Source: an uncultured Clostridia bacterium
Lineage (GTDB): Bacteria > Bacillota > Clostridia > Christensenellales > CAG-917
NCBI GenBank assembly: GCA_947581925.1
Contig: CANPWB010000001.1
Location: 1 to 64,000 of the forward strand
Direction of reading: 5' to 3'
Length of the DNA stretch: 64,000 nucleotides
Shown: positions 1 to 9,070 of the stretch, one piece after another
How the letters are laid out: each line of letters begins with the position of its first letter
Position numbering within the stretch: the first letter of the stretch is position 1
Notes under the pieces: generated by a model
What the model was told of the DNA's origin: nothing
Seen by the model: the letters and a program-made list of their open reading frames with translations, nothing else
Database searches by the model: none
Position numbers and translations under genes: made by a program

Positions 1-1785
1 GAGAGCGACGCTATAACCATAGTGTTCAATGGCAAACCGATAGAAAGACTGCCGGGACGGCAAAAGAAGATACAGGGAATAGATTACTCAAAGCCGGACG
101 CAACGGAGAGGATAGTTCGCTTTGTTGACGTCCACACTCCCGAAGCGAAAAAGCGCAAGGCAGAAGAGGCACGCCGCAAGCAAGAGGAAGCCGAAGCAGA
201 AAGGATCGCAAGGGAAGAACAGAGCAAGCTAATTGCCGAGCAAATGCGCAAAATGCAAGAAGAGCGGCGCAGGTTTGAGGAGCAGCAACAACAAATACAG
301 GATCAACAGCGTTTGATTGAAGAACAAAAACGTAACGCTCCTACTATGACGAATGGCGCGGATATGACGTCACAACAAATGTTGGCAGAAATGCGCCAAA
401 CCGAAGATGAAGAGCGCCGTACGCAAGAAGAGACTCTTCGAAAAGCTGAAGAAGAGCGCAAGAGTCAGGAGTTTTTGAAAGAATGTGAAATTAAGAGCAC
501 AGAAATAATAAAATATAAAGGTAAAGGCGGGGATGTAGTCATTCCAAATAATATAACAAGCATAGGCGAGAGTGCATTCGAAGGTTGCACAGGTCTTACG
601 TCTATCACAATACCAAATGGCGTGACAAGCATAGGCAAGAGAGCATTCGATGGTTGTACAGGCCTGACGTCTATCACGATACCCAACAGTGTGACAAGCA
701 TAGGCTGGGCAGCATTCGAAGGTTGCGAAGGGTTGACATCTATCACGATACCGAACAGCGTTGAAAGCATAGGCGAGAGGGCATTCGGAGGTTGCGAAGG
801 GTTGACATCTATCATAGTCGATCCCGACAACAAAACATATAGATCGCAAGATAATTGTTTAATAAAAAGGGTAAGTAACAAATTGATATTAGGTTGCAAA
901 ACAAGCGTGATACCCGACAGCGTGGAAAGCATAGGTAATGTGGCATTCTACGGTTGTACAGGGTTGACAGAGATAATAATACCTAACAGCGTGGAAAGCA
1001 TAGATTGGGGTGCATTCTCTAAATGCAGTGGTCTGACGTCTGTTACAATACCCGATAGTGTGGAAAGCATAGGCAAGGAGGCATTCTACGGTTGTACAGG
1101 GTTGACATCTATCACAATACCAGACAGTGTGACAAGCATAGGGGAGGATGCATTCTTTGGTTGCACAGGACTGACGTCTATCTCAATTCCAAACAGCGTG
1201 ACAAGCATAGGCACGGAGGCATTCTACGGTTGTGCGCTGACATCTATCTCAATACCCAACAGCGTGAAAAGCATAGGCGAGGATGCATTCGAAGGTTGCG
1301 CGGGCTTGAAATCTATCACAATACCAGACAGTGTGACAAGCATAGGCTGGGCAGCATTCGCAGGTTGCGAAGGGTTGAAATCTATCATAGTCGATCCCAA
1401 CAACAAAACGTACAGATCGGAAAATAATTGTTTGATAGAAAGGGAAACCAGCACATTGATAGCGGGGTGTAAAACAAGCGTGATCCCCACCAGCGTGCAA
1501 AGCATAGGGGAATATGCATTCTCTGGTTGCATAAGCTTGACGTCTATCTCAATACCCAACAGTGTGAAAAGCATAGGCCGTGGGGCATTCAGTGGTTGCA
1601 CAGGCTTGACGACAATTGTGATTCCCAACAGTGTGAAAAGCATAAATTATTATGCATTCTATGGTTGCACGAGTTTGATGTCAGTCACAATGCCAAGACG
1701 ATTGGCGGGGTTTATGAAAAAAGGATTGAAAAAAATATTCGAAGAACAATACATCCAATTCATCAAGTTCACTTTTACGCTATGA
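1..1785 (+). CDS. Coiled-coil plus LRR_5 (BspA-like) repeat protein, 5' truncated
   Basis: The reading frame is open from base 1, so the true start lies outside the window; the GTG at 22 is only an internal codon candidate. About residues 48-160 are a Lys/Glu/Gln-rich charged stretch (repeats such as KAEEARRKQEEAEAERIARE) predicted to form a coiled coil. From about residue 177 to 580 there are tandem BspA-type leucine-rich repeats of about 23 residues with the consensus GLTSITIPNSVTSIGxxAF. Two non-LRR inserts (VDPDNKTYRSQDNCLI and a near copy) interrupt them. The end (KKIFEEQYIQFIKFTF) resembles the usual C-terminal cap of such proteins. BspA-like proteins usually bind host or other bacterial surfaces; here the missing N-terminus hides whether it is secreted. 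Its DNA is nearly identical in part to the large LRR gene at 37945-44373. Confidence 0.85.
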   Translation, partial: ESDAITIVFNGKPIERLPGRQKKIQGIDYSKPDATERIVRFVDVHTPEAKKRKAEEARRKQEEAEAERIAREEQSKLIAEQMRKMQEERRRFEEQQQQIQDQQRLIEEQKRNAPTMTNGADMTSQQMLAEMRQTEDEERRTQEETLRKAEEERKSQEFLKECEIKSTEIIKYKGKGGDVVIPNNITSIGESAFEGCTGLTSITIPNGVTSIGKRAFDGCTGLTSITIPNSVTSIGWAAFEGCEGLTSITIPNSVESIGERAFGGCEGLTSIIVDPDNKTYRSQDNCLIKRVSNKLILGCKTSVIPDSVESIGNVAFYGCTGLTEIIIPNSVESIDWGAFSKCSGLTSVTIPDSVESIGKEAFYGCTGLTSITIPDSVTSIGEDAFFGCTGLTSISIPNSVTSIGTEAFYGCALTSISIPNSVKSIGEDAFEGCAGLKSITIPDSVTSIGWAAFAGCEGLKSIIVDPNNKTYRSENNCLIERETSTLIAGCKTSVIPTSVQSIGEYAFSGCISLTSISIPNSVKSIGRGAFSGCTGLTTIVIPNSVKSINYYAFYGCTSLMSVTMPRRLAGFMKKGLKKIFEEQYIQFIKFTFTL

Positions 1786-1951
1786 GTGAGAAATGGGTGT
1801 TGACAAAGCATAGCTTTGACCTGCGCGATAGTAAAACCGCGATATTTGTTCAAAGACAAGGAAAAAACAATTTTCCGAACACGAGCGTACTTTGCGTACG
1901 TGACGTGAAGAAAAAGGGCGCTGACGCAGTATCCCAGCAAATAGCGCGGTT

Positions 1952-2590
1952 TTAATCTTGGGAGACGAGTTGCATGCGCAACAGAGCAAGCGACGCGGCG
2001 AGGTCCTCATGCTTTAGGGCAACACCCGCGGGCAAGTTGAGATGTTTTGCGGCAAAGCTCCATATGGCTTTTATGCCCGCGCTGACCATGAGGTCGGCGA
2101 CTTCCTGCGCGGACCCGGAGGGTACGGTGATGATGCCGAGGCTTATGTTAAAGCGTTTGACGAGTTCGGGCAGGCGGGACATATCATAGACGGGTTTGCC
2201 GTTTATGGACGTGCCTATGACGGCGGGGTCCACGTCGAAGGCGCAGGTCACGTTGAGCCCGTACTTCGCAAAGCCGTCATAGCCCAAAATGGCGTGACCG
2301 AGACCGCCCGCACCCACGAGTATCGCGTCGCGCGTGTTGTGATAGCCGAGGAAATTCTCGAGGTCGGCAATGAGCTCCTTTGTGACATAGCCGAGCTTTG
2401 GCTTGCCGGGGGAGGTTGCGACAAACGCTATATCCTTGCGCACCTGCACGGGATTCAGGTCCAGCCCCGCCGCGATCATCGTGCTCGAGACTGTCTGTAC
2501 GCCCTTTTTGTCCAGCTCGTAGAGATATCTGAGATAGGCGGGAAGCCTGTTCAGCGTCGCCTTTGAAATTTCCGTCCTGTCGGCAGTCAT
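1952..2590 (-). CDS. rex: Redox-sensing transcriptional repressor Rex
   Basis: A 212-residue protein with the two Rex domains: an N-terminal winged helix (residues about 5-80, including ATLNRLPAYLRYL and LNPVQVRKDIA) and a Rossmann NAD(H)-binding domain starting at the glycine-rich GAGGLGHAILGY motif. Rex family members bind operators when NAD+ is high and release them when NADH rises, which derepresses fermentation and NADH-oxidising genes. Length matches the family (about 210). The ATG has a good ribosome site (GAGGTG, 5 bases away) and a promoter lies upstream. It is a single gene here, convergent with the LRR gene; no partner gene is linked. Confidence 0.96.
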   Translation of the reverse strand: MTADRTEISKATLNRLPAYLRYLYELDKKGVQTVSSTMIAAGLDLNPVQVRKDIAFVATSPGKPKLGYVTKELIADLENFLGYHNTRDAILVGAGGLGHAILGYDGFAKYGLNVTCAFDVDPAVIGTSINGKPVYDMSRLPELVKRFNISLGIITVPSGSAQEVADLMVSAGIKAIWSFAAKHLNLPAGVALKHEDLAASLALLRMQLVSQD

Positions 2591-2620
2591 TTTACACCTC
2601 GCAAAACTTTAATCGATAAA

Positions 2621-2649
2621 AATATAACTTTTTTAGCGAAAATTGTCAA
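2621..2649 (-). promoter_or_regulatory. rex promoter
   Basis: On the minus strand TTGACA (2649-2644) is followed after 17 bases by TATATT (2626-2621). An AATCGATAAA motif sits immediately downstream (2611-2620) and again upstream (2674-2683) of this promoter, possibly regulatory. I do not see a classical Rex operator (TTGTTAA-type inverted repeat). Confidence 0.7.
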
Positions 2650-2858
2650 CATCTAAACGTCAAAAAGTGCCTCAATCGATAAAATTTGCAAATTTGCGAC
2701 TGTCGCAGGCAATAGGAAACTGCGCTGATTGTTTTAAATGTTCGCAACTGAGTTTTTTGACAGGGTAGTGACCGGGACTGAATTTCGGCTAATCTCGAAT
2801 TGGATTCGAGATTAGTCAAAATATATTATTTGATTTGTAATTTTAAGCGTTTAGATGT
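2649..2858. repeat. Gene-free stretch with an inverted-repeat pair and a perfect hairpin
   Basis: The 353-base gap between rex and the next gene holds an 11-base inverted pair, ACATCTAAACG (2649-2659) and CGTTTAGATGT (2848-2858). Inside is a perfect 12-base stem (2789-2800 with 2804-2815, loop TGG). No U-tract follows the stem on either strand, so a simple terminator is unlikely. It may be a decayed miniature element or an operator. No gene is visible. Confidence 0.4.
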
Positions 2859-2943
2859 CAGATTATATATAATTTATATCTGCGCAGTTTAGAGACGTGT
2901 TGCGAGTTCGTGTCGCTAGTATTTTTCTACGCCGAATTTAAAT

Positions 2944-3489
2944 TTAGCTATGCTGTCTGAAAAATTCAAGCGCGTACTCGATCTCGGGGACATTAGGGCT
3001 GAGTATGACTTTCATGGAATTTATCGTCACGTCGTCAAAAGTGCCGATGGCCAAAATCAAATTGTCCTGAGAATTTGTGTCCGTCATTTCGCGAAGGGAA
3101 GCGTTGTCTATCACCAAGGTGAGCGCTCTTTCATCTGTGTAATTTCCGTTCTTTAGATATCTGAAATATTTCCCGGAGTCCTCCGCCAAAAGTTCTATAT
3201 CGCGATCGTCGCTGATCGTCGGCTGAGAGATGTCGAATAATTTTGGGGCGTCCGTGTGGCAGTAGTTGTAAAATTGCTTATAGTCAATCTGATACGCATT
3301 ATAGGTCAAGTGGAAATATTTGTAAGCGTCCTGCACGGTATATGTCGTTTTGTCGCCTAGGAGCCGCGTTATTTTGTGAGCGACATCGCCGAAAACTTGC
3401 GCGTCAAAGGCATACTCCAAACCCCATTTTTCATATGCCCATTCTCTTTCGCAAAAATTGTTTTTCTTGTTGAAAGCGCCTATAAACAT
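2944..3489 (-). CDS. Hypothetical protein, 181 residues
   Basis: I do not recognise this family. The start is the ATG at 3489 (MFIGAFNKKN), because the upstream in-frame ATG at 3501 belongs to the ribosome binding site (GGAGGTAAAAATG). The protein is soluble, rich in Tyr, Phe and Asp, with no signal peptide, membrane segment or obvious catalytic motif. It is a single-gene unit on the same strand as the lipoprotein gene upstream, which ends 94 bases away. A pseudo-repeat or toxin role cannot be judged. Confidence 0.7.
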   Translation of the reverse strand: MFIGAFNKKNNFCEREWAYEKWGLEYAFDAQVFGDVAHKITRLLGDKTTYTVQDAYKYFHLTYNAYQIDYKQFYNYCHTDAPKLFDISQPTISDDRDIELLAEDSGKYFRYLKNGNYTDERALTLVIDNASLREMTDTNSQDNLILAIGTFDDVTINSMKVILSPNVPEIEYALEFFRQHS

Positions 3490-3583
3490 TTTTACCTCCA
3501 AAAATAAAAGCCATATCGGCTTTTTGCACCGAAGTTTTTGTATATATTTTTTCTAAAAACTTTTTAGCGCGCGACACGTCTTA

Positions 3584-5476
3584 TCATCTCCCGGGTCTTG
3601 TGCCTCCGCCGATTCCACCGAAGCCTCCGCCGAAACCGCCCGAAGGAGCACCACCCGGATTTCCCATATTACCCTGAGAACCGACCGAAGTAATGACCGA
3701 GGATACCGTAAAGGCGCAGAGCTGCGTATCGCCGCCGTAGAGTTTGAAGCTCCCTCCCGTAACAAATTCGGGGCAGGATACAATGACCGATTGACAGGTC
3801 TTTTCTACGGTAACGGAGAAAATCGGCGTACCATCTTCTTTTGTCAAAGACAGGACGGTATTTGCGCTTATCCTTTGATTTTGCGCATAGGACAGCACAT
3901 TCTGTTTGGAATTGTTTGCAGGCGTTTCGACCATTCCGAGAGGACCGACCGCAAAGAGATAACCGCCGTCGATCACAATTCCTCTGTCGGCGTCGAGCGC
4001 GCTATTGCCGGACGAAGTCGGACCGAACACGATAAGAGTGCCGCCTTTCATATTGATAGAGCCGTTGGAATCCACGCCGTCGCCTTCGGCATTGACGTAA
4101 ATTTCGCCGCCCGAGATGATGATATGTTCGACAACGCGCGTGTCGTCGCTTGCGGCATTGATGCCGTCGTCGCTCGCCGTAATTTTTATAGTGCCGTCTG
4201 TGATCTCGACATAGCCGCCTTCAATACCTTCATAGCTTTTCGTCACGGTGATCTCTCCGCCCGTGATTTTCGTAAGATTATCGCTCGTCAAAGCGTCGTC
4301 GAAAGTGGAGATCGTGAAAGTGCCGCCGCTCACGGAAAGATTTCCGCTGTTGGCGTGAACTGCGTCATCCGTACTGTCGATGATAAACGTGCCGTCCTCA
4401 ATGATAATAGAGTAGTCGCCTTCCGTTACGGTGAGCTCTTTGTCGAAATCGTTTGGATCGGGATATTCGATTTCCCCGACCTTTATCCCTTTACAGCCTT
4501 GAACAAGCCCGTAGAGCGAGCTTGCGCCATAACGGCTCGTTTCATCGCTCGCTATTCTCTGATAGGTATTTCCCGATTTGATATACTTGAAATCGTCCGC
4601 GTCTATCCCGTATTCAGACATCTGTGTTTTGGGGACAAACGTGCCCGTTGTTTTGATATTGAAGTTTCCGCCGTCGATATAGACAACGGTATCGGCTTGG
4701 ATACCGTCCCCCTCCGTTTCGCAGGAATAATCGACGTTTTTCAGATAGACATAGCCCTCTTCCGTCGTGAACTCCGTCGTTTCGTCGTCGCACTCCGCAT
4801 TGATACCGTCCTTGCCGGCCGACAGAACGTTGATCTCACAGTTTGAAGCAGACACGGTTAGCGCAGAGATTGCGTGATTTGCCGCCGTGAGCGTGAGCGA
4901 GCAATCAACGATTGCAAGTGCTTTGGAAATTTTCACGGCGTTTTTGCCGCCGCTCGTAACCGACAAAGAGCCTGTTCCGTTAAACGATAGCGTTCCTTTG
5001 ACGTGGACGGCATTCTCGCCATCGACGGTGGATACTATGAAATTTTCGCCGATAAGCGTGATAACGACCTCTGCGCCCTTGTTGGTCGCTCCGTCAAGCG
5101 CGATACCTTCTGCTGCCGTTATATTTGCGCTGTCGAAAATAAGGTGCAACTTTAAGTTCTTTGCGCCGAAAGCGATCCCGCCGTATGTGCCTTTGAAAAT
5201 ATATGTTCCGCTGTCTTTAATCGTGTACACATCGTCCGTCGGCGCGACTTCGTTCGCTCCCGTCGTAGAAGTATTTGCCGAAAGTTCTGAAAAATCTTTG
5301 TCGGAAAAACCGCTTTTCACTTCGCCAGTAACATCGGTTGCGTTGTCTGCAATTTCTCCCGTGCCGCCCCCGCCGAGATAGTCGCCGGGATTGACAAAGT
5401 TTTTATCGCGCCCGCATCCCGCCAAAATGCACATGCATAATGCAAGCATAGATATCAAAATTATAAAACGTTTCAT
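3584..5476 (-). CDS. Large lipoprotein with Cthe_2159-type carbohydrate-binding beta-helix
   Basis: The 630-residue product begins with a lipoprotein signal (hydrophobic segment, lipobox ILAGC, Cys21). Residues about 75-560 contain repeated short beta-strand turns (for example LSVSGGTFTISTFDDAL, ITGGEITVTKSYEGIEGG and YVEITDGTIKI) with Asp-rich loops (SDDGINAASDD, EGDGVDSNG). This is typical of the carbohydrate-binding domain family related to Clostridium thermocellum Cthe_2159, a calcium-dependent beta-helix that binds acidic polysaccharides such as polygalacturonate. The tail is Gly-rich (GGFGGGFGGIGGG) and ends in Arg. It most likely sits on the outer face of the membrane and binds polysaccharide; no catalytic site is recognised. 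Pectin or uronide binding would fit the uronate operon further along, but this is inference. Confidence 0.8.
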   Translation of the reverse strand: MKRFIILISMLALCMCILAGCGRDKNFVNPGDYLGGGGTGEIADNATDVTGEVKSGFSDKDFSELSANTSTTGANEVAPTDDVYTIKDSGTYIFKGTYGGIAFGAKNLKLHLIFDSANITAAEGIALDGATNKGAEVVITLIGENFIVSTVDGENAVHVKGTLSFNGTGSLSVTSGGKNAVKISKALAIVDCSLTLTAANHAISALTVSASNCEINVLSAGKDGINAECDDETTEFTTEEGYVYLKNVDYSCETEGDGIQADTVVYIDGGNFNIKTTGTFVPKTQMSEYGIDADDFKYIKSGNTYQRIASDETSRYGASSLYGLVQGCKGIKVGEIEYPDPNDFDKELTVTEGDYSIIIEDGTFIIDSTDDAVHANSGNLSVSGGTFTISTFDDALTSDNLTKITGGEITVTKSYEGIEGGYVEITDGTIKITASDDGINAASDDTRVVEHIIISGGEIYVNAEGDGVDSNGSINMKGGTLIVFGPTSSGNSALDADRGIVIDGGYLFAVGPLGMVETPANNSKQNVLSYAQNQRISANTVLSLTKEDGTPIFSVTVEKTCQSVIVSCPEFVTGGSFKLYGGDTQLCAFTVSSVITSVGSQGNMGNPGGAPSGGFGGGFGGIGGGTRPGR

Positions 5477-5564
5477 AACTGAAAGATTAAAATAATTATC
5501 TTAATTTATTATGAAATTTCCCGAAAATTTTCGGGGAAATTTTCGGGAAATTTTACATCAACAG

Positions 5565-5774
5565 TCAGCACTCGGTCACATTTTCAAAAAAATCATCGTA
5601 TGTTATACCAAACACACGAACCATCGCGATAATATAGCTTGCTTTGGGCTCGTTGACAGAGCGCTCCCAATAATCCACCGCTTTTTGGCTTACGCCTATC
5701 AGCTGAGCAAGTTTTTGTTGTGAAAGTCCTTTCTCAAGTCGAAATTCTTTTATATTTTCTCCCAATCTTGCCAT
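5565..5774 (-). CDS. Small XRE-family HTH transcriptional regulator
   Basis: A 69-residue protein that is almost only a Cro/C1-type helix-turn-helix: residues 5-62, with KEFRLEKGLSQQKLAQLIGV and SQKAVDYWERSVNEP as the recognition region. It has no ligand or dimerisation domain beyond the short tail. It is transcribed away from the DUF6273 lipoprotein gene at 5873. The shared 98-base gap contains a 16-base palindrome exactly between the lipoprotein promoter boxes, so this protein is the obvious candidate to bind it and to repress both genes. Confidence 0.88.
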   Translation of the reverse strand: MARLGENIKEFRLEKGLSQQKLAQLIGVSQKAVDYWERSVNEPKASYIIAMVRVFGITYDDFFENVTEC

Positions 5775-5786
5775 AAGAGAATTTTA

Positions 5787-5836
5787 TAAGAAAACTTCTT
5801 AAAACGCTTGACCAAGAAGAATTCTTCTTATATAAT
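5787..5836 (+). promoter_or_regulatory. Promoter with operator palindrome in its spacer (lipoprotein 5873)
   Basis: TTGACC (5808-5813) and TATAAT (5831-5836) are separated by 17 bases, and 16 of those (5814-5829) are the perfect palindrome AAGAAGAATTCTTCTT. A second related inverted repeat, TAAGAA-AAC-TTCTTA (5787-5801), lies just upstream on the side of the XRE gene. A dimer bound to either would block RNA polymerase. Confidence 0.75.
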
Positions 5837-5872
5837 TTTGACGAAAAACCTCAGAAAAAAGGAGATCGCAAT

Positions 5873-7312
5873 ATGAAAAAAATCAAATGTATTTTTATTT
5901 TGGCGGCAGTTGTTTTGTCGGTTGCAATGATATGCGTTGCGTGCAACAACAATGGCGACGTTCAAAGCGAGCACACTCATGGTTATGTCGAGGTAGCGGC
6001 GAAAGATCCCACTTGCGGGGAGAGTGGAAACATTATGTATTATACTTGCACATGCGGAAAGTATTTTGACAAGGATAAAAATGAAATATTATTGTCGGAT
6101 ACCGTACTTGCTTCGACGGGAGAGCATACCGAAAGCGGTTGGATAGAGGATTCCGCGGCGACATGCGAGGCGAAAGCTCGTCATCATAAAGAATGTACGG
6201 TTTGTCATAAACCATTGGGAAATGAAGAATACGGTGACTTCGCACCGCACAGCTTTGGTGAATGGAGTGTCAATAGCGCAAATTATACATGCGGAGATAC
6301 GGTGAGTCGTAGCAGACAATGTCAAAATTGCGGACATAAGGAAACCGAAGACAATTATAAAGTTCAGCATGAATGGAACAACTCCGGCAAATGTAACGTA
6401 TGCGGAAAAGATAAACCATACGATGAGCAAAGCGGAAAGATATATTTTGGTGAATATCCCCAAACACGAGAGACAGATAACGGCATAGTAGCTACTCTCG
6501 CTCAGATGAGCGGCGAAAGACCTGTGAAAGGCAACTCCGGGAAATGGACAGACTACGGATATTATTACCATGGCACAAAAGAGGAATATATGTGGTACAT
6601 AGATTTGGAATATGGCAGCGCAAGATATCGCGGAGTTTATTTTGACAAAAACAGACCGTACATGATAACAGGTTTAAATTCGTATCAAGAGGACAACGGA
6701 TATAATATAAATACATTGTATTGGTTCAAGTGGGAACCGATAGAATGGAACATTCTTGAGAAAAAGGACGGTGCCGCCTTTTTGATGAGCGGACTTGTGC
6801 TTGATAGTCATGAGGTGTATTTGGATCAAGAAGCTCAACGTACAATAGACGGCAAGACGGTGTTTGCGAACAATTATAAGGAGAGTACGATCAGAGATTG
6901 GCTAAATAGAGAGTTTTATAATTGGGCGTTTGATGAACTCGATCAAAGTATGATAAATATTACTTTGGTCGAAAACGGCGAGACGGCTTCGGGCGGTGAT
7001 TGTGAAGGCAATATCTGCGAGGATACCATGGACAGAGTATTTTTGCTGAGTTATGCAGACATCATCAATACAGCATATGGCTTTGACGAAGATGTATTTG
7101 CCGAAGACGCGAAAAGAAAACTAGAAATAACCGACTATGCTAAATGTCAAGGAATAAAGATCGAATACGGATCATGTGGTTGGTGGTTACGTACGCCCGC
7201 AAACAACCCCAATAGTAGTATATATGTCACGGAAAAAGGAAAAACAAATTATGTTGCTAAGGTAACGTTTACGCATAGAGGAGTTGTTCCGGCTATTTGG
7301 ATCATGCTTTGA
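5873..7312 (+). CDS. DUF6273-domain lipoprotein with Cys-rich N-terminal repeats
   Basis: A 479-residue protein with a lipoprotein signal (lipobox CVAC, Cys24). Residues about 30-185 hold short Cys-pair repeats (CTCGKYF, CTVCHKPLG, CQNCGHKE, CNVCGKD) that look like small zinc-ribbon or knuckle modules; the first starts with HTH as in the giant LRR lipoprotein at 37945. The rest (from IYFGEYPQTRET through GWWLRTP) matches the DUF6273 family, common in Clostridia surface proteins, of unknown function. Start supported by AGGAG 8 bases before the ATG. Regulation is very likely by the divergent XRE protein. The gene is followed by a strong shared terminator. Confidence 0.82.
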   Translation: MKKIKCIFILAAVVLSVAMICVACNNNGDVQSEHTHGYVEVAAKDPTCGESGNIMYYTCTCGKYFDKDKNEILLSDTVLASTGEHTESGWIEDSAATCEAKARHHKECTVCHKPLGNEEYGDFAPHSFGEWSVNSANYTCGDTVSRSRQCQNCGHKETEDNYKVQHEWNNSGKCNVCGKDKPYDEQSGKIYFGEYPQTRETDNGIVATLAQMSGERPVKGNSGKWTDYGYYYHGTKEEYMWYIDLEYGSARYRGVYFDKNRPYMITGLNSYQEDNGYNINTLYWFKWEPIEWNILEKKDGAAFLMSGLVLDSHEVYLDQEAQRTIDGKTVFANNYKESTIRDWLNREFYNWAFDELDQSMINITLVENGETASGGDCEGNICEDTMDRVFLLSYADIINTAYGFDEDVFAEDAKRKLEITDYAKCQGIKIEYGSCGWWLRTPANNPNSSIYVTEKGKTNYVAKVTFTHRGVVPAIWIML

Positions 7313-7417
7313 CAATATAATATGATGTCAATTTGATACGAGAGAAAAACATTGCCAACAAGTTGTGAATGCCAAAAGCACGGCTACAAAGACAATTGTT
7401 GATATACGTTTGCAAAA

Positions 7418-7448
7418 AAACGCCCTTCCGCCTAATGGAAGGGCGTTT
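7418..7448. terminator. Bidirectional intrinsic terminator
   Basis: A perfect 12-base stem (7418-7429 with 7437-7448) around a 7-base loop, flanked by an A-tract on one side and a T-tract on the other. It separates the convergent lipoprotein gene and glyS. Confidence 0.9.
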
Positions 7449-7473
7449 TAAGCGTTTAGCTGTTTTGTTTTTT

Positions 7474-8859
7474 TCAATATTTGAGTTTTTCCTCGAAGTA
7501 GCTTGTTAAAGTGTCTATGGGCAGGCGGATCTGGGACATACTGTCGCGCTCGCGCACGGTGACGCAGCCGTCCTCGAGGGAGTCGAAGTCCACGGTGACG
7601 CAATAGGGGGTGCCTATCTCGTCCTGACGGCGGTAGCGCTTGCCTATTGACGCGGATGTGTCGAAGTCGCAGGCGAAGTGCTTGGAAAGTTCGAGATATA
7701 TCTCTTCCGCCTTGTCGTTGAGCTGTTTTTGCAGGGGCAGGACAGCGACCTTTACGGGCGCGAGAGCGGGGTGCAGGTGCAGCACTACGCGGGTATCGCT
7801 CTCGCCCACTTGCTCCTCGTCGTAGGCGTCGCACAGGAAGGCGAGGAAAACGCGATCCGCGCCGAGGGACGGCTCGATGACATAGGGCACATACTTCTCG
7901 TTGGTGACGGGATCGGTGTAGCTCAAGTCCTTTCCACTCGTCTTGATGTGCTGATTAAGGTCATAATCCGTGCGGTCCGCTACGCCCCACAGCTCGCCCC
8001 AACCGAAGGGAAAGTTGTACTCGAAGTCCGTCGTGGCTTTTGAGTAGAAGCAAAGCTCCTCCTTGTCGTGGTCGCGCAGTTTGAGGTTCTCGTCGCGCAT
8101 TCCGAGGTCAAGCAGCCACTTATGGCAGAACTCCTTCCAATAGGCAAACCATTCGAGGTCGGTGCCCGGCTTGCAGAAGAATTCAAGCTCCATTTGCTCA
8201 AACTCGCGGATGCGGAAAATGAAGTTGCCGGGAGTGATCTCGTTGCGGAAGCTCTTTCCTATCTGACCAATGCCGAAGGGCACTTTTTTGCGCGTGGTGC
8301 GCTGTACGTTTTTGAAGTTGACAAATATGCCTTGCGCGGTCTCGGGGCGCAGATAGACGGTGGATGTTGTGTCCTCGGTCACGCCTATAAAAGTCTTGAA
8401 CATGAGGTTGAACTTTCTTACTCCCGTAAAGTCGGACTTGCCGCATACGGGGCAGGGGATATTGTGCTCCCTGATGTACGCCTCAAGCTGTTCGTTGCTC
8501 CAGCTGGCGATGTTTTCCTCTATGCCGTGTTTGGACATGTAGTCCTCTACGAGGTCGTCCGCACGGTGACGGGATCTGCAGCTCTTGCAGTCCATGAGGG
8601 GGTCTGAAAATCCGCCGATGTGTCCCGATGCCTGCCACGTGGTAGGATTCATGATTATCGCGCTGTCAAGTCCTACGTTGTAGGGGTTTTCAACGACGAA
8701 CTTCTTCCACCAAGCCGCCTTGATGTTGTTCTTGAGCTGTACGCCGAGGGGACCGTAGTCCCAACTGTTTGAAAGCCCGCCGTATATCTCGCTGCCGGGA
8801 TACACAAATCCGCGATTTTTCGCGAGCGCGACCAGCTTGTCCATTGTGAGCTTTGCCAT
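7474..8859 (-). CDS. glyS: Glycyl-tRNA synthetase, alpha2 type
   Basis: A 461-residue class II synthetase of the single-chain (dimeric, eukaryote/archaea-like) type that charges tRNA-Gly; some databases call it glyQS. Visible motifs: the N-terminal [20 protein letters not shown], a Cys-rich zinc-type insert (CKSCRSRH ... CPVCGK), motif 2 ([20 protein letters not shown]), motif 3 ([14 protein letters not shown]), and a C-terminal anticodon-binding domain ([10 protein letters not shown] onward). Length is normal. The ATG has a GGAG site 7 bases upstream. I looked for a T-box leader upstream and did not find one. Confidence 0.97.
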   Translation of the reverse strand: MAKLTMDKLVALAKNRGFVYPGSEIYGGLSNSWDYGPLGVQLKNNIKAAWWKKFVVENPYNVGLDSAIIMNPTTWQASGHIGGFSDPLMDCKSCRSRHRADDLVEDYMSKHGIEENIASWSNEQLEAYIREHNIPCPVCGKSDFTGVRKFNLMFKTFIGVTEDTTSTVYLRPETAQGIFVNFKNVQRTTRKKVPFGIGQIGKSFRNEITPGNFIFRIREFEQMELEFFCKPGTDLEWFAYWKEFCHKWLLDLGMRDENLKLRDHDKEELCFYSKATTDFEYNFPFGWGELWGVADRTDYDLNQHIKTSGKDLSYTDPVTNEKYVPYVIEPSLGADRVFLAFLCDAYDEEQVGESDTRVVLHLHPALAPVKVAVLPLQKQLNDKAEEIYLELSKHFACDFDTSASIGKRYRRQDEIGTPYCVTVDFDSLEDGCVTVRERDSMSQIRLPIDTLTSYFEEKLKY

Positions 8860-8970
8860 ATAGAACTCCTTTCCCTATATGGATTATAGGGGGATAATAG
8901 AATAGTAATAGAATGATAAAATAATTCACGTGAAAAAGTCAAACATTTAAGCGCGCAAAGTTAAAATAAC

Positions 8971-9070
8971 CCTCCCGTCTGCCGTGAAAATGTCAACATT
9001 AAATGCGAATGGTCTCCCTTTGCATTTAATTGTAAAACTTACACCCTCCCGTCTGCCGCGGGGAGGGTGT
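8971..9070. repeat. Direct repeat and hairpins between glyS and the DUF3737 gene
   Basis: The 327-base gap 8860-9186 carries a 14-base direct repeat CCTCCCGTCTGCCG at 8971-8984 and 9045-9058. The second copy is part of a perfect 10-base stem (9041-9050 with 9061-9070) followed by ATATTCTTGTT, which resembles a terminator on the plus strand. A second stem pairs 8998-9006 with 9022-9030. A minus-strand TATAAT (8888-8883) probably serves glyS. Confidence 0.5.

Noticed and set aside
1786..1951. Extra gene between the LRR gene and rex
   Set aside because: The plus frame there continues an LRR shadow frame, has no ribosome site, and ends against the rex stop.
2789..2815. Intrinsic terminator at the perfect 12-base hairpin
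   Set aside because: The stem is AT-rich and has no T-tract after it on either strand.
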